From positions 3,514 to 67,513 of the IMG/VR virus record IMGVR_UViG_3300002161_000764: a stretch of 64,000 nt of DNA, one strand, 5' to 3'. This document shows positions 1-9,948 of this stretch, piece by piece. Numbering within the stretch: the stretch's first letter is position 1; each line of letters begins with the position of its first letter. The notes under the pieces are model-generated. The model was not told the origin of the DNA. It did not search any database and saw only the letters and a list, made by a program, of their open reading frames with translations. A program made the position numbers and the translations under genes. The stretch comes from a virus.

Positions 1-1038
1 TGATCTAGAAAAAATTGGACCACCGTATACCGTTGGAGGAACAGCAGTTGGATATATCCAGGCTTCTACCGTAAAATCGCCTGAAAGTGAAAATGCCGTT
101 GTTCCTCCAACCGTTAAGTAATCTCCAGTTCCATCAAAATATACGCTGCCAGTAGGTATACTTTGAATCTCAGTAGATGTAAATGGGCTGTACCTGAATG
201 TTATTGGGTTGCCAGTTACTGTCAGCGCATTTCGAACACCGCTCGAGTCATCAAGAATTGACCTGTTGCAAATCAATAAGGATGTTTCAGGGGTTGATGA
301 CAGTGCTGACGTTGATGGCGTAAATGCTGATGTATAAAGAGCAACGCCCTTTACTATTCTTAGATTGGAAATATAGCCAATGAAAGGTCTAAAGTCGCCA
401 GACACAGCAGCAAATCTACCGGCAATTACTGCTGAGGTCGCGCTATAATTATTGGTGTCAGCATAATCAACACCTTCTTTTACACCATTGATATAAAGGC
501 GAGTTACGCCTGCTTGACGAACTAGGGCAAAATGAACCCAAGTTCCAGTATCAAGAGTGGTTGAACTTATTATACGACTTGAGCCATTTACCCACAACTC
601 CAGCTGAGTGGAACTAGATGCTTTTTCAATTAAAATTTGTGCGCTTGGCTCTGCAGTTCTAAAATCTAGAACTGTAGAGCCATAAGTACTGTCGACTGCA
701 TTTAAACCTGTTCTGTTCAACCAAGCTTCAATTGTAAAATCACCAGTTCCTAGAGATAATGACTGGTTTGAAACAGATATGTAAGATATGGGATTTCCAC
801 TCCTATTGAAAAACCAACTCCAATCACTTCCAAATGGATTATCAGTTCCCTGCGTAACATCGCCATTTCGTGTAATCAAACCACGATAGTCTATCGATTC
901 ATCCAAGAATGAGGTATTAACATCCTTGTTGCTTGTTGATGTTGCTAGTTTTAGTGAAACGGTTTTTGCTACCGCGGCGGCAACTGCCTGTGCCACCTGA
1001 TAAACCTTCGTTATAGAGATGCTTCTAAATCCAAACAT
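1..1038 (-). CDS. LamG-repeat tail/adhesin protein, 3' part missing (window edge)
   Basis: The frame is open from an ATG at 1038 to the left edge of the window, so the C-terminus lies outside. The translated part (346 residues) starts MFGFRSISITKVYQ and contains two LamG-like (concanavalin-type jellyroll) repeats. The first is around the segment ISYISVSNQSLSLGTGDFTI, the second around VYFDGTGDYLTV. The repeat hallmarks FTIEAWL, WVHFALVR, YINGV and GYISNLRIVKG are the same as in the larger neighbour at 2647-7485, so the two are paralogues. Likely a virion surface protein that binds glycans, in the fibre/adhesin cluster. The function is inferred from the domain; receptor unknown. Confidence 0.85.
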   Translation of the reverse strand, partial: MFGFRSISITKVYQVAQAVAAAVAKTVSLKLATSTSNKDVNTSFLDESIDYRGLITRNGDVTQGTDNPFGSDWSWFFNRSGNPISYISVSNQSLSLGTGDFTIEAWLNRTGLNAVDSTYGSTVLDFRTAEPSAQILIEKASSSTQLELWVNGSSRIISSTTLDTGTWVHFALVRQAGVTRLYINGVKEGVDYADTNNYSATSAVIAGRFAAVSGDFRPFIGYISNLRIVKGVALYTSAFTPSTSALSSTPETSLLICNRSILDDSSGVRNALTVTGNPITFRYSPFTSTEIQSIPTGSVYFDGTGDYLTVGGTTAFSLSGDFTVEAWIYPTAVPPTVYGGPIFSRS

Positions 1039-1064
1039 TTTGACCCCGCTTTACTTCAGTTAGA

Positions 1065-2522
1065 TTAATAGTTTTGACCAGCAACAAAGCCAAACCAGTT
1101 TGTACCGCCATCGTACGTCATAAGTGTAATGATGTCATATTTTCCAGATGTTGAAGTAAGCGCTGGAGCACCACCGCTTGGCCACTTTACGGAACCTGGC
1201 CAATTAATTGTAAATGATCCAGCCCCGCTCTGAAGAATTACCAGCGACATATTATAGACCCTACCTGAAGTAGGAACGTTTGAGAACGTCAGCGTGGTAA
1301 TGCTGGTACCAAGAGTAATTGCAAAGTTGTTTCCTGTTGCGCAGTTAAGCGTTGTGGATGCAGTAGCAGTTACGTTGGTGTTTGTTTCGGTGTATGCTGT
1401 ACCAAAAATGAGTGATGATGATAGAGTTACTGAACTTGAGAAGGTTGTAGCATTTGCAACTGTACCACCAGTGAATGTCGCTGGAGCATTTTGCCAGGAA
1501 GGGGGAGCATCGCCATTAGAAGTAAGTATCTGTCCAGCGGTGCCGTATGCTGTACCTGATGTACCAAATGACAGAGCACCAGACCCAGTCATTCTCATAC
1601 GCTCAATCCAGGTGATTGGTACAGCACCAATGTTGTGTGTTTGAAATACGATAGAACCTGGATATGGAATGTCTCCACCACCAGAACCGCTGCGTAGATA
1701 AAGCGTTGGGCCGGCATTGTTTCCGCCCTGACCAACGTTTAGGCTGTCTCCACCCTGCACGTACAGGTCGCCGCCAGCAACTGAACCGCCAGATCTACCG
1801 CCCTTGATCATTAGGTGACCACCTCCTTCAGCGCCCGAAACAGTCAGCATGCCGCCGCTACCGATCACGGTAGAAGCACCACCTGCCAGCGTTAGAACAC
1901 GTGAGGTATTATTCCAGGTTAGGTTGCTAGATCCAGTCAGCAAGTTTGACCCACTTCCATAACCAACATATGAAGCAGTTAAACTGGCTGGCGCAGAACC
2001 AGTAAATTGCGCAAAGGTAAGTGCAGTTGTTCCAACTGTAATTGTACCATTTGTGGTAAGTACCCAGCCAGTGTCAGCGTAGGTAGTACCTTCGGTGACG
2101 AACACGAAGTCACCAGCCTTTACCTCTGTAGATGGAGCACCATCAAAGTCAGTCGCACGGGTCCAGGAACTTGAAGCAACAACATAGATACCGTTCTGAG
2201 AACCAGTGTTTTGGTTCTTAACCAGTACTCTGTCACCAACTGTTAGAGAAACTCCATCAACTGTCTGTGTTCCAGAAAGAGTGATGTTTGCTGTTGTTGC
2301 TGCTCTTACCGCTGGCTTTACATTCAGCGCATCAAAACTTACATTTCCAGAGCCAACTGCCTGCCACTCAGCGCCAGAATAGACGTACAGCCCTTCATTG
2401 GGGCTGTCTGTTCGATAAAATAACTCACCTGTTGAAGGAGATGTAGGATTTGAGGTACCGCTTGCAATTGTCAAATTTGAAACTGCAGTACCTTCTGCAA
2501 GTGAAAGTCCATCGTAAAGCAT
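1065..2522 (-). CDS. Tail fibre-like structural protein (paralogue 1 of 3)
   Basis: 485 residues. The first ~205 residues (MLYDGLSLAEGTAVSNLTIA onward, then ELFYRTDSPNEGLYVYSG) are nearly identical to the starts of the genes at 7510-9810 and 9949-12135, which suggests a common virion attachment or trimerisation part. The middle is rich in Gly/Ser/Thr with GGxLxVxGG-type short repeats typical of beta-helical fibres, followed by a GTAGQILTSNGDAPPSWQ module. The C-terminal ~100 residues (TLTFSNVPTSGRVY, then FGFVAGQNY) match the end of the 7510-9810 product. A strong RBS (TAGGAGAACACT) precedes the ATG and a late-promoter-like CATAAATA lies ~32 bases upstream. Role as fibre or adhesin is inferred. 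Confidence 0.85.
   Translation of the reverse strand: MLYDGLSLAEGTAVSNLTIASGTSNPTSPSTGELFYRTDSPNEGLYVYSGAEWQAVGSGNVSFDALNVKPAVRAATTANITLSGTQTVDGVSLTVGDRVLVKNQNTGSQNGIYVVASSSWTRATDFDGAPSTEVKAGDFVFVTEGTTYADTGWVLTTNGTITVGTTALTFAQFTGSAPASLTASYVGYGSGSNLLTGSSNLTWNNTSRVLTLAGGASTVIGSGGMLTVSGAEGGGHLMIKGGRSGGSVAGGDLYVQGGDSLNVGQGGNNAGPTLYLRSGSGGGDIPYPGSIVFQTHNIGAVPITWIERMRMTGSGALSFGTSGTAYGTAGQILTSNGDAPPSWQNAPATFTGGTVANATTFSSSVTLSSSLIFGTAYTETNTNVTATASTTLNCATGNNFAITLGTSITTLTFSNVPTSGRVYNMSLVILQSGAGSFTINWPGSVKWPSGGAPALTSTSGKYDIITLMTYDGGTNWFGFVAGQNY
1912..2522 (-). repeat. Fibre N-terminal cassette, copy 1
   Basis: About 600 bp that is nearly identical at the protein level to 9207-9810 and 11529-12135, and highly similar in DNA. 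It encodes the first ~205 residues of the three fibre paralogues. Edges are approximate. Confidence 0.7.
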
Positions 2523-2553
2523 AGTGTTCTCCTAGACAATAGTCGTTGTACAG

Positions 2554-2561
2554 TATTTATG
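2554..2561 (-). promoter_or_regulatory. Late promoter-like CATAAATA
   Basis: Minus-strand CATAAATA about 32 bases before the ATG of the fibre gene at 1065-2522. It matches the T4 late consensus TATAAATA in 7 of 8 positions. Confidence 0.6.
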
Positions 2562-2575
2562 AAAAACGTATATGG

Positions 2576-2602
2576 GCAGGGGAAATATTATATTTCCCCT
2601 GC
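2576..2602 (-). terminator. Hairpin downstream of the LamG/Gly-rich adhesin gene
   Basis: Perfect 12-bp inverted repeat GCAGGGGAAATA / TATTTCCCCTGC with a 3-base loop, 45 bases beyond the stop of the 2647-7485 gene. There is no long T-run, so it may be a terminator or an RNA-stabilising 3' hairpin. Confidence 0.55.
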
Positions 2603-2646
2603 GTGTTATATGACTATCGTTTTAGATATCAGGAAGCGCGTTCTGC

Positions 2647-5600
2647 TTATAATTTGTAGCGAATGATGACGATTCCTGAACCACCATTTCCAGCGGCAAC
2701 TGCATTTCCACCGCCACCACCGCCACCATTTCCGGTATTTGCCGCTCCTGATGCTCCAACACCAGTATTTGCACCAGCGCCATTACCACCAGTTGAGTAT
2801 GTAGTTGCGGTACCATTTATTCTAGAAATTCTTCCATTACCGCCAGAACCGCCAGTCCCCTGGCCTGGTCCAGTTGAACCATTAGCACCAGCACCACCCC
2901 CGCCTCCACCACTACAGAAGGTAGTACCATATGTTCCTACACCTGTAGCACCAGAATTTCCTTGTCGAGGAGGTCCAGAAATTCCAGTCCCTGCGGTGCC
3001 GCTACCTGCCACTCCACCACCCGAGCCGCCGCCAGTTGCGTAGGTGACGTTACTGTTGCTACCACCAGCACCGCCTACGGCTCGAATTGAAATTTCACTG
3101 CTGGATATAAGTGAATCAACACCCTTTGCACCTGGATTTCCACCAGCACCACCAGTGCCAACATTGATGTTTAGAGCGCCTGTTTGCGTTATAGTTGCAG
3201 TTCCTTGAAGAAATCCTCCTGCCCCCCCGCCGCCACCTCCAACGTTGAGACCACCTCCACCACCCCCACCTCCACCTCCAACCAGTAGGTACTCAAATTC
3301 TCCAGGTGATGTGACTATGAGCGTTCCATTAGAGGTAAAACTGTGTATCTTGTACCCATCAGCAGTTGTTTCAGTGCCTCCTGTTGCCACCATTGCAGAG
3401 ATTGGAGTTGCAACTCTAGAGACGTAGAAGTTGCTTGAGTACTTTCCATAACCCCTATGCACCTTAATGTCATCAAGCACACCAGTAAGTTCAGTGCCAG
3501 TAGCAAATGAATTTTCGCCAATTAGAGGACGAAGCGCTGGTGTAGTATAGTTGTTGGTGTCTGCATAAATTCCCTGCAGGTTTCCATTTACGAACAACCT
3601 TGTAGTACCACTTATTCTAGAAAGAGCGATGTGGTACCAAGCACCTGCAGTGCAAGCGGTAGTGCCAGTTATTCCCTGCGTTGTATTCACCACGAATACA
3701 ATTTGATTGGAAGCATTTCGGTGCAAACTTACATACTGTCCGTTAGTTTCACTTGGTCTCCAATCTATAAAGGTATATAACGAGTTGCTGATTGTTGGGT
3801 AGTGCCAGAACTCTACCGTGAAGTCACCAGTACCAAAGGCAGTATTTGCGTTCTGTGTGCCAAAGTAGTCACCAGTACCATCAAAGAAAATTGCTGTCTT
3901 TCCAGTCTTTGGATAAGCACCAGAAGATGGTAGATAAGAGGCAGCAGCATTTCCAACTTTTCTCAAAACTGAATTACCAGTAGTATCAAATACACCAGGT
4001 GATGAGAAGTTTAGAAGCAGACTGGTGTTTGCAATCTTTCCAACTGGAGTAGTAGGAGGAGTAAAGGCAGCAGTATAAACTGCCGTTCCTCTTACGAAGC
4101 GTAGATTTGATATATGTCCGCTGAAATATTCAGTTGCATTATTGTCCCAACGCCTTCCAATATACCAATTGTCTCCATTTGCACCAGTTACACCCCAAGT
4201 AGTAGCAGGTGTTGGTGAGCCAGCAGTTACATCTACGCCGTTTATGAATATCTTTGTTGTTGAGCCAGTAAACACTGCAGCAACGTGATTCCACTGGTTA
4301 AGTGATATTGCTGTCGTAGATACTGCTGCTGTTACCCAAGAAGTACCATTATAGTATCCAAGCGCAGGAATTAAACCAGTCGTATTGTTTGCTCCAGTTC
4401 CATTTGAAAGCGATAGAGTTATTGGGACCGTATTTGTTCCAGTTGTAAATTGGTCACTGAAAATAGCACCGCCAGAAGCGGTAGGATAAACCCATGCCTC
4501 TATTGTAAATGGAGTAGTTGAGGTTGTAATTGCAAAGGCTGAAGAGCCTGCAACTGAAAGATAATCTGTGTTACTTGCAGCAAAGAGTCCGCTGCCAACT
4601 TGAATGTCTGTTTCGCGCAGCGGGAATGGGCTAACTTTTCTAACTGCTGCGTTTCCATTTGCTGTAACTGTGAAGTTGTTTGGACTTCCATCTGCTATCT
4701 CAGTTCCTTGACAGGTTAGCAGTGATACTGTAGAAGGAACTAAAGTAACATCTAATGGTGCTACAGGAGGAACAAAGTTTGCAGTATATACTGCTACACC
4801 CTTTATAACTCTAAAGTTAGAAATGTATGAACTGTTGATTGCGGTTGAACCATCTGCCGCCCCCGCCCCGATAGCAAATGCTGCAGTGTTGTTAGGAACA
4901 GTGCCGCCAAGAGTTGTAGAAACACCAGATACACCGTTTACGTATAACTGCCACCCGCCTCCGTTTCTCACCGCAGCAATATGATTCCAGCTATTCAACG
5001 CCACTGCAACAGTACTTGCTATGTTGATACTCCATGAAGTACCATTTACGGTTGCTAATAGACTTGGAAATAGTGTATTAGCACCAAAACCTACTTGCAC
5101 GCCACCAAACGCTGCATTAGATGCTCTCTTTGAAAAAAGTGTTTGCGAGTTTGGCGTAGTAAGAGGATAGAACCAGCACTCAATCGTGAAGGAAGCCGCC
5201 TCCATATCCAAAGCCGTATTATCTGCAACTGTAAGATAGTCCCCTGTTCCATCAAAGTAAACAGAGTGTGCAGGTAAAGTCGTCTTTTCACCTGTACTAA
5301 AGAACGCATTTCCATTAAATGGTAACACCGTTCCAGTTGTTGAAATAGAATGTGCATTCGTGCTGTTATCAACTATAGTAGAGTTCTGCAGCGCCAGCAG
5401 TGAAGTGCCTGCAACTGCCGATAGGTTTGAGGTCGATGGTGTAAAGGCAGCAGTATAAACGGCTGAGCCCTTTACAACACGTAGATTTGAGATATACCCA
5501 TTGAACGGCGTAAAGTATGCTTCACCACCATATCCAAGGTATGTTGCCTGGTTTGTAAATGTTATAACGGTATCATTTGAACCAGTACCACTTGCAACAC

Positions 5601-7485
5601 CATTTATATACCAAGTCCAGGTAGTTGAGTTTCTAACAAACGCAATATGCGTCCATTCATTTGCAGAAACTGCTGAAGATGCAGTGGTGTAAATGTCAGC
5701 ACCATTTGTAAGACCGTTGTAATGAATGCTTGGAACACCAGCATTTAGGTGAACAACAAATTTTGGAACGGCACCCGGTCCACCTGAAGTTCCATAAATT
5801 CCTTCAATTCCACTTATGTTTGTTGCATAAATCCAGCACTCAAATGTGAATGAACCAGAGTTCATATCCAGAGTGCTGCTATAAGGAATGCTTAGGTAGT
5901 TGTTATTTCCGCTGAAGTACCAACTCCAATTTACACCCTCCGTAGAACCTGAAAATGGGTTTGTGCTGCTTGTAGTAGGAGTTCCATTCTTTGTTACCGT
6001 AAGTGAATATGGTCCATTGTCCTGCAGCACCTTGTCCTGCAGTGAAAGGAAAACTGTACCACCTATCAGCCGCGTCTTTGTAGTTTCTGGCGTAAAGGCA
6101 GTAGTATAAACCGCTGAGCCCTTCACAATGCGCAGATTTGAGATATAACCATTGAAGTAATTCGATCCGCCCGTACGTCTTCCAATGCTTAGACTTAGGT
6201 TGCTGTTGTTTACTACATTGGTGCTTATCGCGGTACTTGTCGCTTCAGCCTTACCATTTAGGTACAGCGTAAGTGACGTTCCATTTCTTACGAGCGCAGC
6301 GTGGTACCACAAATTAGAAGTAATAGTGGTTGTTGAAACCAGATTTACTTGAGAGGTACTGTTGTTATGTGCTACAATTGCCTGTAGTTTGTTTGCTGCG
6401 GTAAACAAAAAGGTGAATGCTGAGTTTGTATCATCTCCACCACCACTTTCAAATTGACTTACAATCCAAGAAGTATCTACAGCACGAGGGTTGAACCAGA
6501 ACTCAACCGCAAAGTTATCATTGCGGAAGTTAAATGCATCATTGTCAGCAACAGTAATGTAGTCTGTTGAGCCATCAAAGTCATATGACCAATTTTCCTG
6601 CTTTACTACCTTGAATGGAGAGAAAGAAGTTGCTGCAACGTCGCCATTGACGGTAAGTGCAAAGTTATTGGTGCTGTTGTCCTTTAGGTAAGGATTTTGA
6701 AGTGTCAGTAGCGATGTGTTTGCAACAGCAGTGAATGGAGAAGTTGATGGAGTAAAGGAAGAGGTATAAACACTGCTTCCATTTACTATTCTTAAATTTG
6801 AAACTAATCCTTGTAAAAAATACTCAGTTGGTGCAGGAACAGTTGGATCAGTTCTACTAATAGTAGTTCTTGGTGCTGCTGCAGGTGGGGCGTATGATGA
6901 CATACTGGCAGCATTAATATCGATCACTCCATTTACATATGTGGTGATAGTTTTTGCACTTCCATTATAAACAAAAGCAATGTGTGACCAAGAGTTTAAA
7001 GGAACTGTATTTGTTCCAGTTGTAAATTGTGGCGTTACTGATCCAGTTGACCATTCTACAACTAGACGTCTAGAAGAATCTATGTAAAATGCGGTATTAT
7101 GACTTACGTTCCAACCACCACCAGAACCATTAGAAGAGAAAAGCAAACAGGATGCTGCAGCAGGTGTAACTGCAGGATTCAACCACAGTTCAATCGTCCA
7201 GTCAGCGTTGCTGTTAAGAAGTAAATTAGCAGATGTAGCAGTTGTTAAGTAGTCACCATTCCCATCAAACTTATATGACCAATAAGGGCTGAAAGGTGAG
7301 AACGTGCCTTGGCTAGAGGAGGTATTTGTTACTGCAAATAAATTATTCGACTCATCAAAGTACCTATCATTCGTGCTTTTTGCAAAACTATCTCCTGCAA
7401 CTTTCATTACAAGATTTTCTGGCTTGTCCTCAACTGTTGAGAGACTTGTTGGTCCAGTTCCCGCGGTGCTTCTTACTGAAAACAT
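2647..7485 (-). CDS. Giant LamG-repeat adhesin with glycine-rich C-terminus
   Basis: 1612 residues. Six LamG-like jellyroll repeats spaced ~225 residues begin near residues 68, 298, 520, 742, 968 and 1198. Each has an (Y/F)FDGxxDYL opening, an FTIExW(F/I)YP strand, a WNHIAAVR strand, an (Y/F)(V/I)NG turn and a closing YISNLR(V/I)VKG(S/V)AVYT. From ~1400 on there is a glycine-rich region with uninterrupted Gly runs that ends SGIVIIRYKL, the signature of phage glycine-rich tail/adhesin tips. LamG folds commonly bind carbohydrates, and glycine-rich tips form host-range determinants in some T4-like adhesins. Together this suggests a receptor-binding virion protein. It lies between two fibre paralogues. 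Proline-rich frames on the opposite strand are composition artefacts. Confidence 0.88.
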   Translation of the reverse strand: MFSVRSTAGTGPTSLSTVEDKPENLVMKVAGDSFAKSTNDRYFDESNNLFAVTNTSSSQGTFSPFSPYWSYKFDGNGDYLTTATSANLLLNSNADWTIELWLNPAVTPAAASCLLFSSNGSGGGWNVSHNTAFYIDSSRRLVVEWSTGSVTPQFTTGTNTVPLNSWSHIAFVYNGSAKTITTYVNGVIDINAASMSSYAPPAAAPRTTISRTDPTVPAPTEYFLQGLVSNLRIVNGSSVYTSSFTPSTSPFTAVANTSLLTLQNPYLKDNSTNNFALTVNGDVAATSFSPFKVVKQENWSYDFDGSTDYITVADNDAFNFRNDNFAVEFWFNPRAVDTSWIVSQFESGGGDDTNSAFTFLFTAANKLQAIVAHNNSTSQVNLVSTTTITSNLWYHAALVRNGTSLTLYLNGKAEATSTAISTNVVNNSNLSLSIGRRTGGSNYFNGYISNLRIVKGSAVYTTAFTPETTKTRLIGGTVFLSLQDKVLQDNGPYSLTVTKNGTPTTSSTNPFSGSTEGVNWSWYFSGNNNYLSIPYSSTLDMNSGSFTFECWIYATNISGIEGIYGTSGGPGAVPKFVVHLNAGVPSIHYNGLTNGADIYTTASSAVSANEWTHIAFVRNSTTWTWYINGVASGTGSNDTVITFTNQATYLGYGGEAYFTPFNGYISNLRVVKGSAVYTAAFTPSTSNLSAVAGTSLLALQNSTIVDNSTNAHSISTTGTVLPFNGNAFFSTGEKTTLPAHSVYFDGTGDYLTVADNTALDMEAASFTIECWFYPLTTPNSQTLFSKRASNAAFGGVQVGFGANTLFPSLLATVNGTSWSINIASTVAVALNSWNHIAAVRNGGGWQLYVNGVSGVSTTLGGTVPNNTAAFAIGAGAADGSTAINSSYISNFRVIKGVAVYTANFVPPVAPLDVTLVPSTVSLLTCQGTEIADGSPNNFTVTANGNAAVRKVSPFPLRETDIQVGSGLFAASNTDYLSVAGSSAFAITTSTTPFTIEAWVYPTASGGAIFSDQFTTGTNTVPITLSLSNGTGANNTTGLIPALGYYNGTSWVTAAVSTTAISLNQWNHVAAVFTGSTTKIFINGVDVTAGSPTPATTWGVTGANGDNWYIGRRWDNNATEYFSGHISNLRFVRGTAVYTAAFTPPTTPVGKIANTSLLLNFSSPGVFDTTGNSVLRKVGNAAASYLPSSGAYPKTGKTAIFFDGTGDYFGTQNANTAFGTGDFTVEFWHYPTISNSLYTFIDWRPSETNGQYVSLHRNASNQIVFVVNTTQGITGTTACTAGAWYHIALSRISGTTRLFVNGNLQGIYADTNNYTTPALRPLIGENSFATGTELTGVLDDIKVHRGYGKYSSNFYVSRVATPISAMVATGGTETTADGYKIHSFTSNGTLIVTSPGEFEYLLVGGGGGGGGGGLNVGGGGGGAGGFLQGTATITQTGALNINVGTGGAGGNPGAKGVDSLISSSEISIRAVGGAGGSNSNVTYATGGGSGGGVAGSGTAGTGISGPPRQGNSGATGVGTYGTTFCSGGGGGGAGANGSTGPGQGTGGSGGNGRISRINGTATTYSTGGNGAGANTGVGASGAANTGNGGGGGGGNAVAAGNGGSGIVIIRYKL

Positions 7486-7509
7486 AGTTGATCCTTATCA
7501 GTTAGGCAA

Positions 7510-9810
7510 TTACATATTCTGTGCGGCTACGAAACCTAGCCAAGAAGTGCCGGCATTATAGGTAACCAGCGTAATAACGTCTATCTTAGTTGCAGTTGCT
7601 GTGAGTGAAGGTGCTGTACCATTTGGCCACTTCACCGCTGCGGGCCACACAATTTCTCTACCACCTGTTGCATCCTGCGTTATATACAGCGTCATAGAAT
7701 AGTTTCTTCCACTTGCAGGAATGTTTGAGAAGGTAAGCGTTGTGATGTTAGCAGACATCGTCACCGTAAAGTTGTTTGCTGTGGAGCAATCAATGTTGGT
7801 GGTGGCAGAAGCAGTAACTGAACCTTGGAACTCGTCGTACTTAGTAAATGATGAAGGTACAGATACTGTTTGCCAGGTAGGTGCTGCATTTCCATTGGAC
7901 GTTAATACCTGTCCAGATGTACCATATGCAGTGCCAGTACTACCAACTGACCAAGCGCCAGTAGCTAGGATACGGAAGCGTTCTGTTAGTGCCGTAACGC
8001 CAGTTTTAAATGATACATAACCATTGGTGATTGGACCCGTATTTGCATTTGCAATGCCACCCGAAATAATCACTGAGCCAACACTCTGAGTAGCGGCTTG
8101 AGCGTTTGCAGATGAAATGTTACCACCAGTAATGTTAACATTGCCACCATACACATCCATAAAAGCAGCAGAAGCAACGTTACCACCGTTGACATTAACA
8201 TCTGGTATAAAAGTTGCACTGTTTGGCCCTGTTGAATTTCCGGCTCGCAATGTTAACCTGCCAGGCGCGCCGCCAGTAGTGTCACCACCTCGGACAACTA
8301 CATCACCTGCATAGTTGCTTGTTGTGTCTGAACCACGAACTGTTGTAACTTGCCGTGTTGATGAGTTACCTTGCGTTCCACCGGCAATGGTGATATTACC
8401 TGCAGGTGCGCTCGAGACAGCATTACCAGATGTAATATTTACGTCGCCTCCTGGTCCAAAAGTGTTAGCATTTCCGCCCTTCAATGTAAGTGAGCCACCA
8501 GCACCTGTAGCTGCAAGTGCACCCGCTTGGACAGTTAGTCGTGCACCGACTTCAGAAGCAGATTGATTGCCTTGAAGTGTTACTGCCGCTGTTCCATCAC
8601 CAAATGTGGTAGTATTACCAAATGAAGATGATCCTGCTGCAGTCTGCCAAGTAGGTGCAGAACCAGAGCCATTGGAAGTTAGTACCTGACCTGATGTGCC
8701 AGTTGCTATGAAACTAGTTGCGCCAGCACCCGTTTGATATGGGATTTGATTAGCAGAACCGCCTGCCAGGTTTGTGGCAGTTGTAGTACTTGATACATTC
8801 TGCCAAGTAGGTGCTGCATTTCCATTTGATGTTAACACCTGACCTGATGTGCCATAAGCAGTACCAGTACTACCAACTGACCAAGCACCATTCTGAAGAA
8901 TACGAAAACGTTCAGTTGAAGTTGTTCCAGTTGTAAAGGATATCATACCTCCACCAGCACCAGTTCCTGTTGCGCCGGCCGCCAGCATAATAGAACCGGC
9001 TAGATTAGTGCCAGTTCCAGCACCAGCATTAATCCAAATCATACCACCTTGCCCGCTTGGCGCAGCAGCTGCATCGATTGATATTCCCAAACCATTATTT
9101 GCATTTGCACTTGAAGCTATATTCAGTTGTTTACCACCACTAGTTTTAACAGTTGCGGTGCTTCCACTGCTTGGTGTCAGCGATAGTGTTCCAGTACTAT
9201 TGTCCCACGTAAATGAAGCGCTACCCGTCAGCAAGTTTGACCCACTTCCGTAGCCAATGTACGTAGAGGTCAGAGCAGAAGAACCTGAACTAAACTGAGC
9301 AAATGTAAGGGCAGTTGTTCCAATTGTAATAGTACCATTATTTGTAAGTACCCAGCCGGTATCTGCCTGTGTAGTTCCCTCTGTCACAAAGGTGAAATCA
9401 CCTGCCTTTACCTCTGTTGTTGGCGCGCCATCAAAATCAGTTGAGCGTGTCCAAGAACCAGAAGCAACGACATAGATACCGTTTTGGGAACCAGTGTTTT
9501 GGTTCTTTACAAGTACTCTGTCTCCTGCTACCAGCACCACTCCGTCAATCGTTTGCGCTCCAGATAGCGTAATGTTGGCTGTAGTTGCGGCTCTTACTGC
9601 CGGCTTAACGTTTAGACTATCAAAACTTACGTTTCCTGAGCCTACTGCCTGCCATTCAGTGCCAGTATAAACATATAGCCCTTCATTGGGGCTATCTGTG
9701 CGGTAAAACAGTTCTCCGGTAGTTGGTGATCCTGGGTTTGAAGTTCCACTTGCAATTGTCAAATTTGAAACTGCAGTGCCTTCAGCAAGTGAAAGTCCAT
9801 CGTAAAGCAT
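7510..9810 (-). CDS. Tail fibre-like structural protein (paralogue 2 of 3)
   Basis: 766 residues. The N-terminal ~205 residues are almost the same as in the fibre genes ending at 1065 and 9949. The middle is a long array of short GGxVxIxGG-type repeats (for example GGDVNITSGN, GNITIAGGTQ, GGNVNITGGN), compatible with a beta-helix or collagen-like shaft. Three copies of the SGQVLTSNG.APTWQ module interrupt it, at roughly residues 335, 382 and 640. The C-terminus (ITTLTFSNIPASGRNYSM, then LGFVAAQNM) is shared with the 1065-2522 product. The RBS (TAGGAGAACACT) before the ATG is identical to that gene. Presumed distal tail component; receptor unknown. Confidence 0.85.
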   Translation of the reverse strand: MLYDGLSLAEGTAVSNLTIASGTSNPGSPTTGELFYRTDSPNEGLYVYTGTEWQAVGSGNVSFDSLNVKPAVRAATTANITLSGAQTIDGVVLVAGDRVLVKNQNTGSQNGIYVVASGSWTRSTDFDGAPTTEVKAGDFTFVTEGTTQADTGWVLTNNGTITIGTTALTFAQFSSGSSALTSTYIGYGSGSNLLTGSASFTWDNSTGTLSLTPSSGSTATVKTSGGKQLNIASSANANNGLGISIDAAAAPSGQGGMIWINAGAGTGTNLAGSIMLAAGATGTGAGGGMISFTTGTTSTERFRILQNGAWSVGSTGTAYGTSGQVLTSNGNAAPTWQNVSSTTTATNLAGGSANQIPYQTGAGATSFIATGTSGQVLTSNGSGSAPTWQTAAGSSSFGNTTTFGDGTAAVTLQGNQSASEVGARLTVQAGALAATGAGGSLTLKGGNANTFGPGGDVNITSGNAVSSAPAGNITIAGGTQGNSSTRQVTTVRGSDTTSNYAGDVVVRGGDTTGGAPGRLTLRAGNSTGPNSATFIPDVNVNGGNVASAAFMDVYGGNVNITGGNISSANAQAATQSVGSVIISGGIANANTGPITNGYVSFKTGVTALTERFRILATGAWSVGSTGTAYGTSGQVLTSNGNAAPTWQTVSVPSSFTKYDEFQGSVTASATTNIDCSTANNFTVTMSANITTLTFSNIPASGRNYSMTLYITQDATGGREIVWPAAVKWPNGTAPSLTATATKIDVITLVTYNAGTSWLGFVAAQNM
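9207..9810 (-). repeat. Fibre N-terminal cassette, copy 2
   Basis: Second copy of the ~600-bp cassette (see 1912-2522). Stretches such as the one encoding GSGSNLLTGSASFTW are almost unchanged in DNA between copies 2 and 3. Confidence 0.7.
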
Positions 9811-9837
9811 AGTGTTCTCCTAGAAATGGATACTGTA

Positions 9838-9845
9838 TATTTACG
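9838..9845 (-). promoter_or_regulatory. Late promoter-like CGTAAATA
   Basis: Minus-strand CGTAAATA 28 bases before the ATG of the 7510-9810 fibre gene. The same octamer precedes the sheath gene (30911-30918). Confidence 0.5.
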
Positions 9846-9880
9846 ACATTTTTGAGGTTTATCTTGATATTTGCATAATG

Positions 9881-9908
9881 CACATTGGCCGCTTTAGCGG
9901 CCAATGTG
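9881..9908 (-). terminator. Strong hairpin between two fibre genes
   Basis: Perfect 12-bp stem CACATTGGCCGC / GCGGCCAATGTG with a TTTA loop, 40 bases past the stop of the 9949-12135 fibre gene. A second small hairpin (GTACTAAAATAGTAC on the minus strand) lies between. No T-run follows, so termination is inferred from position and stem strength only. Confidence 0.55.
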
Positions 9909-9948
9909 CTGGAACATAACGTACTATTTTAGTACGGGTTTTACTAGT

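Noticed and set aside
1-2522. Frameshifted or split single LamG gene with 2647-7485
   Set aside because: Each gene has its own ATG, and a complete fibre gene with RBS and promoter lies between them.
2663-3043. Proline-rich plus-strand frame opposite the glycine-rich adhesin tip
   Set aside because: Glycine codons read backward give proline; pure composition shadow.
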